Under the pieces are notes generated by a model. The model saw only the letters and a program-made list of their open reading frames with translations. It ran no database searches and was not told the origin of the DNA. DNA of 12,219 bases, taken from contig DASTMQ010000550.1 of assembly GCA_035714005.1 (NCBI GenBank), forward strand, positions 1-12,219, in the 5' to 3' direction. Positions 1-6,013 of the stretch are shown here, piece after piece (position 1 is the stretch's first letter; each line of letters begins with the position of its first letter). Both the position numbers and the translations under genes were made by a program. Origin of the DNA: AWTP1-13 sp035714005 (GTDB lineage Bacteria; Pseudomonadota; Alphaproteobacteria; Rhizobiales; Hyphomicrobiaceae).

Positions 1-376
1 CTCGACGACGGCTTGATGCGGCGCCTTATTTGCCGATGTCTTCGGCACAATCGTTTGCGCGCCGGGCGGCGCGCGCTCGTCCTACTCCCGCCACCAGCGC
101 CCCGGCTCCCGTGAGCAGGCAGCGTCGCGTCGCCGAGTGGGAATTGGATCGTGCGATTTCGGTGCTGCTCGCTCGCTGCTTCGGCATCCGATTGGCCCTT
201 TTGGGATGCCAACCGAACCCGTGCGGCTGGCCAGGAACACCTGAACAAACACCCCCAATCGGGTCATTGCCGAAGCGGCTTTTAGCACGAGCGCACCCCG
301 CTCCCAATTCGGCGGTGGGACCGGTTATCAACATGGCATGCGCCGCCTAGCCGGCGCCGGCGGGCACAACTCCGCC
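1..376. other. No supported gene; region downstream of leuC
   Basis: All frames were checked. One minus frame is open from a stop at 264-266 past the left edge, but it has no ATG or GTG start, and its arginine-rich translation looks like a shadow of GC-rich DNA. Another minus frame ends at 26. From an ATG near 181-193 it would give about 53 residues with a weak Tat-like segment (RRCLLTGAGALVAG), but there is no convincing ribosome binding site or family resemblance. A third minus frame is closed at 82. No leuD start (usual opening MEKF or MDKF) is present. If leuD is linked, it lies beyond the left edge. I see no clear terminator after leuC. Confidence 0.5.
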
Positions 377-1795
377 TCAGGCCAACGTGCGCACGTCCAC
401 AAAATGCCCGGCAATTGCGGCTGCTGCAGCCATCTGCGGCGACACCAGGTGGGTCCGTCCGCGATAGCCCTGCCGACCTTCGAAGTTGCGGTTGGAGGTC
501 GAGGCGCAGCGCTGGCCGGGCTTGAGTTGATCGGGGTTCATGCCGAGACACATCGAACAGCCCGCCTCCCGCCACTCAAAACCAGCGTCCAAAAAGATGC
601 GGTGGAGGCCTTCCTGCTCGGCCTGCTGCTTCACCAAGCCGGAGCCCGGCACGATCATGGCGTAGTGCAGGCGAGGCGAGACCTTTTTACCGGCGACGAT
701 CTTGGCGACGTTGCGGAGGTCTTCGATGCGACCATTGGTGCAGGACCCGATCCAGATCACGTCGAGGGCGATATCGGTGATTTTCGTGCCGGGCGTCAGA
801 CCCATGTATTCCAAGGCGCGGGCCATTTTCGCCCGTTTGGCGTCATCGGCAACCTTGGCCGGGTCGGGCACCATGCCCTCGACGGTTGCCACCTCCTCCG
901 GCGAGGTCCCCCACGTCACGATTGGCGGCAGGCGGCGGGCATCGAGCTTGACTTCGCGGTCAAAAGTTGCCTCTGCGTCCGATTGCAAGGTCTGCCAATA
1001 GCTCATCGCCGCGTCCCAGGCGGCGCCGTCGGGCGCCTTGGGTCGGCCCTTCAAATAGTCGAAGGTCTTTTCGTCGGGCGCGACCATGCCAGCACGGGCG
1101 CCCCCCTCGATGGACATGTTGCACACCGTCATGCGCCCTTCCAGCGACAGAGCGCGGATGGCCTCACCGGCATATTCGATGACGTGGCCGGTGCCGCCGG
1201 CGGTGCCAATTTCACCAATAATGGCGAGGATGATGTCCTTGGCCGTTACCCCCGGCGGCAGCGCGCCATCGACGGTCACGCGCATGTTCTTGGCCTTCTT
1301 TTGCGTGAGCGTTTGGGTCGCCAGTACGTGCTCAACCTCGCTGGTGCCAATGCCGTGCGCCAAGGCGCCGAAGGCGCCGTGGGTCGAGGTGTGGCTGTCG
1401 CCGCAAACGATGGTCGTCCCTGGCAGGGTAAATCCCTGCTCGGGGCCGATCACGTGCACGATCCCCTGCCGGATGTCGCGTTCGTCGTAGTACTCGATGG
1501 CGAATTCCTTGGCGTTTCTGGCCATGGTTTCGACCTGGGTCCGGCTTTCCTCATCCTTGATGCCCTCGGCCCGATCCGCCGTGGTCGCGATATTGTGATC
1601 CACCACGGCCAAGGTTTTGTCCGGTGCGCGCACCTTACGCCCGGCGAGGCGAAGGCCCTCGAAGGCCTGTGGGCTCGTCACTTCGTGCACGAGGTGACGG
1701 TCGATATAGAGGATGCACGTCCCATCCGGCTGGCGGGACACGACGTGGGCATCGAAAATCTTATCGTAAAGCGTCTTGGAATCGGCTTGGGGCAT
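377..1795 (-). CDS. leuC: 3-isopropylmalate dehydratase large subunit
   Basis: LeuC pairs with LeuD to form cytosolic isopropylmalate isomerase, which converts 2-isopropylmalate to 3-isopropylmalate in leucine synthesis. The 472-residue product has normal family length. Visible marks are the N-terminal KTLYDKIFDAHVV, the aconitase-superfamily motif CGDSHTSTHGAFGALAHGIG (131-150), and the three [4Fe-4S] cysteine ligands C352 (GSCTNGR), C413 and C416 (CSMCLGMNPD), plus the conserved NRNFEGRQG near 436-444. The start was set at 1795 because upstream residues in the same open frame (to 1915) do not match the family and run through a terminator hairpin. The Shine-Dalgarno is poor: only GGAA about 17 bases upstream. 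The gene stands alone, 276 bp after lysR, with no leuD within 376 bp downstream. The structured RNA upstream may control it. Confidence 0.97.
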   Translation of the reverse strand: MPQADSKTLYDKIFDAHVVSRQPDGTCILYIDRHLVHEVTSPQAFEGLRLAGRKVRAPDKTLAVVDHNIATTADRAEGIKDEESRTQVETMARNAKEFAIEYYDERDIRQGIVHVIGPEQGFTLPGTTIVCGDSHTSTHGAFGALAHGIGTSEVEHVLATQTLTQKKAKNMRVTVDGALPPGVTAKDIILAIIGEIGTAGGTGHVIEYAGEAIRALSLEGRMTVCNMSIEGGARAGMVAPDEKTFDYLKGRPKAPDGAAWDAAMSYWQTLQSDAEATFDREVKLDARRLPPIVTWGTSPEEVATVEGMVPDPAKVADDAKRAKMARALEYMGLTPGTKITDIALDVIWIGSCTNGRIEDLRNVAKIVAGKKVSPRLHYAMIVPGSGLVKQQAEQEGLHRIFLDAGFEWREAGCSMCLGMNPDQLKPGQRCASTSNRNFEGRQGYRGRTHLVSPQMAAAAAIAGHFVDVRTLA

Positions 1796-1867
1796 GGCAA
1801 AACACGGGTTCCGTATTGCTGAGGGCCCCTTGATAGCCCGCCCGCGCGCCCGCCGTAAACTAGCGCG

Positions 1868-1897
1868 AAAAAGAAAGACCGGGCGCGAGGCCCGGTC
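1868..1897 (-). terminator. Intrinsic terminator between lysR and leuC
   Basis: Read on the minus strand, GACCGGGC, a five-base loop CTCGC and GCCCGGTC form a perfect 8-bp GC-rich stem. It is followed directly by TTTCTTTTT (1876-1868). This is a standard Rho-independent terminator. It lies 72 bases before the leuC start, so it could end the trxB-lysR transcript, end a small RNA, or act as an attenuator for leuC. Confidence 0.8.
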
Positions 1898-2025
1898 ACA
1901 AGTCATTCCGACCATCCCTGACGGGATGGCTGAAGGCGTCGAAGGGAGGGTAAGTAGCCTTCAATAGCTGTCCGTCACAGCTGATCGATCTGACCCGGTT
2001 GCGCGGGATTTGGAAAGAGGGTCAG
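1868..2025 (-). ncRNA. Candidate structured RNA (sRNA or leuC leader)
   Basis: The minus strand between lysR and leuC holds a row of perfect stems: CTGACCC/GGGTCAG (2025-1990), AGCTGT/ACAGCT (1982-1966, 5-base loop), TGAAGGC/GCCTTCA (1963-1931, 19-base loop), CCATCCC/GGGATGG (1929-1912, tetraloop), and the terminator stem at 1897-1877 with its T tract. Two more stems, at 2069-2057 and 2055-2036, may belong to it. The loop of the third stem contains CCCTCCCTTC, complementary to a Shine-Dalgarno sequence, as in many regulatory sRNAs. From memory, tandem AbcR sRNAs lie beside lsrB in rhizobia, so position fits; I cannot show sequence homology. No convincing dedicated promoter was found, so a processed 3' UTR of lysR or a leuC attenuator leader is equally possible. 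The 5' end is a guess. Confidence 0.5.
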
Positions 2026-2071
2026 CCGCATGCTTGCCATGCGCATCTGCATGGCTAGCTCGCAGAGCTCC

Positions 2072-2962
2072 TCAGTATTGCCACTGGCGCGCCTTGGCGA
2101 CGAGAAAGTCCCGAAACACCTGAACTTTTTTGGCGGTCTTCAGCTCTTCGGGATAAACGAAATAGATCGGCAAAGTCGGGAGTTGCGTTTCACGCAGCAC
2201 CGGCACGAGGTCGGTTTCCTCCTCGGTCAGATAGTCAGGGATTAGGCCGATGCCGATGCCGGCCCGGATCGCATATTTCAGGGCGATGATGTTGTTGGCG
2301 ACGAACACCGGCTTGCGCGGTGGCCGTCCATCGAGGCCGGCCGTTTCCAGCCAGTGGATGGCGGACAGATGCGCGGCCGGGGTACCGCTGAGCGAGATAA
2401 TCGGATGGCCATCTAACGCGGCGATGGATTGCGGCGTGCCATGGCGGCGTACGTAGTTTGTGGACGCGAAGGCGTGCAGTTTCATGTTGAACAACGGACG
2501 CCTGATAAGCTCGCTTTGCTGCGGTTCGCTCGACCAAATCGCCACGTCGGCGGCGCGCATGGCGATCGCCAACTGCTCATCGGTCAAGACGAGTTCGATG
2601 CGAATGTCGGGGTAGAGCTCGAGAAATTCCCGCAAACGCTGGGTGACCCACACCGAGCCCAGCCCCACCGGGGCGGTGATCTTCAGATCTCCGGTCGGCT
2701 TGGTGGTCGTGTCGCTCAGCAATGTTTCAGCCGTCGACAACTTATTCATGATCTCGCTGGCAGTGCCGAACAGCATTTCGCCCTGCTCGGTCAGCACCAG
2801 GCCGCGAGCGTGGCGGTGAAACAGCGCCACGTTGAGTTCCTTCTCGAGCGCCGATACCTGCCGGCTCACCGCCGATTGGCTCATGCGCAGAGCTTCACCG
2901 GCATGGGTGAAACTGCCGGCCTCAGCGGCCGCGTGAAAGATTCGGAGCTTGTCCCAATCCAT
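2072..2962 (-). CDS. LysR-family regulator, LsrB/VtlR-like
   Basis: A 296-residue LysR-type transcriptional regulator. The N-terminal winged helix-turn-helix spans about 1-60 (MDWDKLRIFHAAAEAGSF, then MSQSAVSRQVSALEKEL and HRHARGLVLTEQGE). The periplasmic-binding-like effector domain follows from about 92. The opening, the HRHARGL(V/I)LTEQGEMLF block and the ending FRDF(L/I)VAKAR closely resemble rhizobial LsrB and Brucella VtlR as I remember them; these control oxidative-stress, envelope and sRNA genes. In Sinorhizobium lsrB follows trxB, as here: 44 bp separate this start from the trxB stop, so co-transcription is likely. The protein contains no cysteine at all, so direct thiol-based redox sensing, proposed for LsrB, cannot apply. 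The start is fixed by the family N-terminus; the Shine-Dalgarno (GGAACGAAG) is weak. Family assignment is sure; orthology to LsrB/VtlR is probable. Confidence 0.93.
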   Translation of the reverse strand: MDWDKLRIFHAAAEAGSFTHAGEALRMSQSAVSRQVSALEKELNVALFHRHARGLVLTEQGEMLFGTASEIMNKLSTAETLLSDTTTKPTGDLKITAPVGLGSVWVTQRLREFLELYPDIRIELVLTDEQLAIAMRAADVAIWSSEPQQSELIRRPLFNMKLHAFASTNYVRRHGTPQSIAALDGHPIISLSGTPAAHLSAIHWLETAGLDGRPPRKPVFVANNIIALKYAIRAGIGIGLIPDYLTEEETDLVPVLRETQLPTLPIYFVYPEELKTAKKVQVFRDFLVAKARQWQY

Positions 2963-3006
2963 GGGGGCTTCGTTCCGGTGGGAGAGGCCAGACCTGTCGG
3001 GTAGTT

Positions 3007-3969
3007 CTATTCGGCGGCGTTGGCCAGGGCCTCCACCTTAGCCAAATAGCGCTCGGCCTCAAGTGCTGCCATACAACCCATTCCCGCCGCCGTCACGGCC
3101 TGGCGAAAAATTTCATCCTTAACGTCGCCAGCGGCAAACACACCGGGGATGGACGTCTGGGTAGAATCGGGGGCGGTCCGCAGATAGCCCGATGCGCTCA
3201 TTTCCAGCCTACCCTTGAAGAGTTCGGTCGAGGGCACGTGACCAATGGCGATGAAAACTCCATCGGCTTCCTGCTCGGTGGCAATCCCCGACTGCACGTT
3301 ACGCAGGCGCACCGCGCTCACGCCCTTGGGATCATCCGTCCCCAGCACTTCCTCAAGCACTGAATTCCAGATCACGTTGATCTTCGGGTTCTTGAACAGG
3401 CGTTCCTGGAGGATGCGCTCCGCCCGGAAGCCGTCACGACGATGCACAACCGTGACGCGCCGGGCAAAGTTGGTCAAGAACAGCGCTTCTTCCACGGCCG
3501 TGTTGCCGCCGCCGACGACCAAAACGTCCTTGCCCTTGTAAAAGAAGCCGTCGCAGGTGGCGCAGGCCGAGACGCCGTAGCCTTTGAACTTTTGTTCGCT
3601 CGGCAGGTCAAGCCAACGCGCTTGGGCGCCTGTGGCGATGATCAGAGCATCGCAGCTATAGCTGTCGCCGGAATCGCCCTCGAGCCGGAACGGTCGCCGA
3701 CCGAGCTCGACGTTGACGATTTGGTCCATGATCATCTCGGTACCCACGTGTTCCGCCTGGGCCCGCATTTGCTCCATCAACCAGGGGCCCTGAATGACAT
3801 CGGCGAAACCGGGATAGTTCTCGACGTCGGTCGTAATCGTCATTTGCCCGCCGGGCTGGGGGCCCTGCACGACCACCGGCTTCAGCATGGCGCGGGCCGC
3901 ATAGATGGCGGCGGTGTAGCCGGCGGGACCTGAACCCAGAATCAGGACTTTGCTATGCTTGATGGTCAT
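3007..3969 (-). CDS. trxB: Thioredoxin reductase (NADPH)
   Basis: This cytosolic flavoenzyme transfers electrons from NADPH via FAD and a redox disulfide to thioredoxin. The product has 320 residues, the usual length. Motifs in order are the FAD-binding GSGPAG (12-17), the active-site CATC (136-139), the NADPH-binding GGGNTA (153-158) with HRR (176-178) for the NADP phosphate, and the C-terminal FAD motif AAGDV (279-283). The frame is open up to 4089, but MTIKHSKVLILGSGPAG is the family start, and the extra 40 residues (CRYARATPRID...) are unlike any TrxB. No good Shine-Dalgarno precedes 3969. It is followed after 44 bp by the LsrB-like lysR gene, which suggests a redox-linked operon. Map lies 304 bp upstream. 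Confidence 0.97.
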   Translation of the reverse strand: MTIKHSKVLILGSGPAGYTAAIYAARAMLKPVVVQGPQPGGQMTITTDVENYPGFADVIQGPWLMEQMRAQAEHVGTEMIMDQIVNVELGRRPFRLEGDSGDSYSCDALIIATGAQARWLDLPSEQKFKGYGVSACATCDGFFYKGKDVLVVGGGNTAVEEALFLTNFARRVTVVHRRDGFRAERILQERLFKNPKINVIWNSVLEEVLGTDDPKGVSAVRLRNVQSGIATEQEADGVFIAIGHVPSTELFKGRLEMSASGYLRTAPDSTQTSIPGVFAAGDVKDEIFRQAVTAAGMGCMAALEAERYLAKVEALANAAE

Positions 3970-4002
3970 GGCTCGCTGGTGCCGGGAGGAACGAACGTCG
4001 AA

Positions 4003-4046
4003 CTTATATGGTGGGCCTATAAAGCGCGCGCAATGGCGCGGGTCAA
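4003..4046 (-). promoter_or_regulatory. Possible trxB promoter
   Basis: On the minus strand TTGACC (4046-4041) matches five of six -35 bases. It is followed by TATAGG (4021-4016) after 19 bases and by TATAAG (4008-4003) further on. The 19-base spacing to the first box is longer than ideal, and the second box has no partner at 17 bases. The AT-rich boxes stand out in a GC-rich spacer just upstream of trxB. Confidence 0.3.
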
Positions 4047-4192
4047 TGCGTGGTGTTGCCCGGGCGTATCGGCAGCCAGCGTAATCCACGAAGGAACGCT
4101 GGGCCCGTCGCGGGTGATGACGGGCCAGCTGAGATGCCCTGGCGCAGGCGCAGCAGAAGGCGGCGCATGCTTGCAGCCGAGATCCCAGGCAC

Positions 4193-4240
4193 CGATGGCC
4201 AGGCAGCGATGGCCAGGCAGCGATGGCCAGGCAGCGATGG
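4193..4240. repeat. 14-bp tandem repeat, about 3.4 copies
   Basis: The unit CGATGGCCAGGCAG occurs three times without mismatch at 4193-4206, 4207-4220 and 4221-4234, followed by a partial CGATGG. A degenerate copy (GATCCCAGGCAC) precedes it. It is a short minisatellite in the noncoding spacer between map and trxB. The unit length is not a multiple of three, in line with noncoding DNA. Confidence 0.9.
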
Positions 4241-4273
4241 GTGGGGCATCCCCGCGCAGCGCCGGCCCGGCGC

Positions 4274-5107
4274 TCAGGACGCCTCGGGTGCGCGATAGGG
4301 CGGCCGATGAAAGCCCATCGGGGAAACGGTGAACACTTGGCAACCCGTTTCCGTTACGCCGACCGTGTGCTCGAATTGCGCCGACAGTTCGCGATCGCGG
4401 GTCACCGCCGTCCAACCGTCGGGCAGGATTTTGACATGTGGTTTGCCCAAATTGATCATAGGCTCGATGGTAAAAAGCATTCCGGGCTCGAGCACAACCC
4501 CGTCGCCCGGCTCGCCGTAGTGCAAGATATTGGGCCGGTCGTGGAACACCCTTCCGAGGCCGTGCCCGCAGAAGTCGCGCACCACCCCGCAACGCTCACG
4601 TTCCGCGTAAGTTTGAATGGCCGCGCCGATGTGGCCGGTGGTGTGACCCGGCTTCACCGCCGCCACGCCTCGCATCAGCGCCTCATAGGTCACGTCGATC
4701 AGCCGCTCGGCGCGCCGCGAGATGTGTCCCACCGCGTACATACGGCTGGTGTCGCCATGCCATCCATTGAGGATGAGCGTTACGTCGATGTTGACAATAT
4801 CGCCCTCCTTCAGGGGCTTTGCGTTGGGGATGCCGTGGCAGACGACGTGGTTGATCGAGGTGCACGTAGCCTTGGGAAAACCGCGGTAGTGCAGGGGTGC
4901 CGGGATAGCGCCGTGTGCCAAGGCGAACTCCACTACCAGGTCGTCGAGCCGTTCGGTGGAAACCCCCGGCTCAACGTGCGGCACAAGCATGTCGAGGGCC
5001 TGGGCGGCCAGCCGGCCCGCCTTCTGCATGCCCTCGAAGGCCTCGGGCCCATGCAGCTTGATCCTTGATTCGCGCAGTTGTGAGCGAGACAGGTCGAGAT
5101 TGTTCAT
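4274..5107 (-). CDS. map: Type I methionine aminopeptidase
   Basis: This essential cytosolic metalloprotease removes the initiator methionine from nascent proteins when the second residue is small. The product has 277 residues. All five metal ligands of the family are visible: D108 (NIDVT), D119 (HGDTS), H182 (CGHGLG), E215 (IEPM) and E246 (FEHT). The catalytic-site histidine H91 is also present (VVCHGIPN). The N-terminus has a short extension before the HGPEAFEGMQKAGRLAA helix. The start is the only ATG after an in-frame stop at 5129-5131, but there is no Shine-Dalgarno, so leaderless or weakly initiated translation is possible. The gene stands by itself: 304 bp before trxB, and divergent from the small basic-protein gene across a 403-bp gap. 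Confidence 0.96.
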   Translation of the reverse strand: MNNLDLSRSQLRESRIKLHGPEAFEGMQKAGRLAAQALDMLVPHVEPGVSTERLDDLVVEFALAHGAIPAPLHYRGFPKATCTSINHVVCHGIPNAKPLKEGDIVNIDVTLILNGWHGDTSRMYAVGHISRRAERLIDVTYEALMRGVAAVKPGHTTGHIGAAIQTYAERERCGVVRDFCGHGLGRVFHDRPNILHYGEPGDGVVLEPGMLFTIEPMINLGKPHVKILPDGWTAVTRDRELSAQFEHTVGVTETGCQVFTVSPMGFHRPPYRAPEAS

Positions 5108-5510
5108 GGATAAAACGGGAGTTTGTCTTTAGCCTCGGTGCCTTGAATGTAATGCAAAAGTCGCCGTGCGCAACGCTCTCCCTTCGCCCACGGGGTTGCC
5201 CGTTCGCGTGGCCGCTTGGGCGAGAGGCACCGCGGCGGGCGCTCGGGGCAGGTAAGCGAGCCACGGTCGGGCGCAAATCGGCCATTGCAGTTGGCCAGGC
5301 GGATTAGCCCTCAGCCGCCCCGAAGTTGCTGCTGCCGGGTCGAGCGGACGAACCTCAACCCTCACGACTGCCGAGGTCAAGTCAAAACACGTTAATTCGC
5401 AGTTAATGATTGGCATTCATTCCTAATGACCTAGTCGTAGTGATTCGAAAGTGGGCAGACTTTTGGGCTCAGCAAATTTTGGGCTCAGTGAAAAAGAGAG
5501 AGAAAAGCAG
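5108..5510. other. Divergent intergenic region, map / small basic gene
   Basis: No gene is supported. This 403-bp gap must hold promoters for map (leftwards) and the tiny basic-protein gene (rightwards), but I find no convincing -35/-10 pair on either strand. The part from about 5385 to 5510 is clearly more AT-rich than the flanks. It contains repeated short words: GTTAAT at 5391 and 5402, and TAATGA at 5404 and 5424, 20 bases apart. These may be binding sites. A 12-bp direct repeat sits just before the gene. Confidence 0.5.
5461..5488. repeat. 12-bp direct repeat in the leader of the 51-aa gene
   Basis: TTTTGGGCTCAG occurs at 5461-5472 and again at 5477-5488, a 16-base period. It lies in the presumed 5' leader, 23 bases upstream of the ATG at 5511. 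It may be a duplication or a pair of binding sites. Confidence 0.85.
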
Positions 5511-5666
5511 ATGGCGAAGATTGTGAAGAAGAAACGCAAGGCTAAGGCGGCGGGGCGTGCCAAGGTGAAGCGGACACTCAGCAAGCGCGCTGGCAGCGCT
5601 CGCCGCAAGTCGGCAGCCAAGCGCGCGGGCGGTCGCAGGACGGTGGCGCGGCGCAAGGCGGCCTGA
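5511..5666 (+). CDS. Tiny histone-like basic protein (51 aa)
   Basis: The 51-residue product starts MAKIVKKKRKAKAAGRAKVK and ends GGRRTVARRKAA. It has 12 lysines and 11 arginines (about 45% basic), no acidic residue and no cysteine or aromatic residue. Composition resembles the disordered lysine/alanine-rich tails of histone H1-like bacterial proteins, so nucleic-acid binding is likely but inferred. The start at 5511 is preferred over an in-frame ATG at 5451. It has a purine-rich AAAAAGAGAGAGAAAAG ribosome binding site just upstream, and the extra 20 residues would run through a direct repeat. A strong hairpin follows 27 bases after the stop. A 29-residue protein of like composition lies 350 bp downstream on the same strand. 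It is a real gene by site, composition and terminator, but of unknown function. Confidence 0.75.
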   Translation: MAKIVKKKRKAKAAGRAKVKRTLSKRAGSARRKSAAKRAGGRRTVARRKAA

Positions 5667-5693
5667 GCGCACGAAAGTTCGGGGGTTATTTGC

Positions 5694-5735
5694 TTCGGTC
5701 GGATCGCGGGCTCGCGATCCGACCGAAAACATTTT
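5694..5735 (+). terminator. Hairpin terminator after the 51-aa gene
   Basis: TTCGGTCGGATCGCG (5694-5708), a GGCT loop and the exact reverse complement (5713-5727) form a perfect 15-bp stem. AACATTTT follows. The T run is short and displaced by three bases, so it is a good but not ideal intrinsic terminator for the plus strand. The minus side has no T run. Confidence 0.6.
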
Positions 5736-5973
5736 GTAAGCCGCAATTGTTGCTGCTGGCGCGATCGGCATTACGGCAGGTAAATCCCGCGGTTATGTTT
5801 CGAGATTTGGCTTTAGACGGCGCCGATATTCGTCAATGGATAAGCTCGCAAATTCCGGCGAAACACAAAAAATGTGGACTTGATGCAACAGAAAGGCCCA
5901 AAAGCCTGCAAAACTGCCCGCAAAATCCTATTCTCTATCAACAAATTATCTGATTTTGCTCATCATGAAGATG

Positions 5974-5990
5974 TTCGAACTGATTCGAAC
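5974..5990. repeat. TTCGAAC direct repeat, 10-bp period
   Basis: TTCGAAC occurs at 5974-5980 and 5984-5990, one helical turn apart, 24 bases before the ATG of the 29-residue gene. The core TTCGAA is itself palindromic. The longer word TGATTCGAA at 5981-5989 also occurs at 5441-5449, upstream of the 51-residue gene. It is a candidate shared operator or a chance match. Confidence 0.5.
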
Positions 5991-6013
5991 GCAATGAGAG
6001 AGAGGGACTTGCA

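Larger units (their letters stand above)
3970..4273. other. Spacer between map and trxB
   Basis: No gene is supported here. The spacer holds a possible trxB promoter near its left end and a 14-bp tandem repeat near its right end. A near-perfect palindrome (AGCGCCGG, C, CCGGCGCT) at 4258-4274 reaches the map stop codon. It has no T tract on either strand, so I do not call it a terminator. Confidence 0.6.
5667..6013. other. Spacer between the two tiny basic-protein genes
   Basis: The first 70 bases hold the terminator hairpin of the upstream gene. The rest (about 5736-6013) is AT-richer than the window. It contains no convincing promoter boxes, but has a TTCGAAC repeat at 5974-5990. A plus-strand open frame at 5690-5953 runs through the hairpin, lacks a ribosome binding site and resembles nothing I know, so it is not called. 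Confidence 0.5.

Noticed and set aside
26..334. Minus-strand open frame with a weak Tat-like segment (RRCLLTGAGALVAG)
   Set aside because: No ribosome binding site, no known family, and the tail is only about 13 residues after the supposed signal. Overlapping open frames of similar quality exist on both strands.
338..1822. Plus-strand open frame of 494 codons
   Set aside because: It lies antisense to leuC, whose cluster cysteines and conserved motifs are unmistakable. The translation is histidine/glycine/arginine-rich as expected for a shadow in GC-rich DNA.
1868..2025. TPP, SAM or glycine riboswitch
   Set aside because: None of the conserved core sequences I know for these classes is visible, so no riboswitch class was assigned.
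4193..4240. CRISPR array
   Set aside because: The units are directly adjacent with no spacers, and no cas genes are near.
4223..5068. Plus-strand open frame of 281 codons
   Set aside because: It is antisense to map and begins inside the tandem repeat; no family likeness.
5690..5953. Plus-strand open frame of 87 codons between the tiny genes
   Set aside because: It starts inside the terminator hairpin, has no ribosome binding site and shows no protein-like features.
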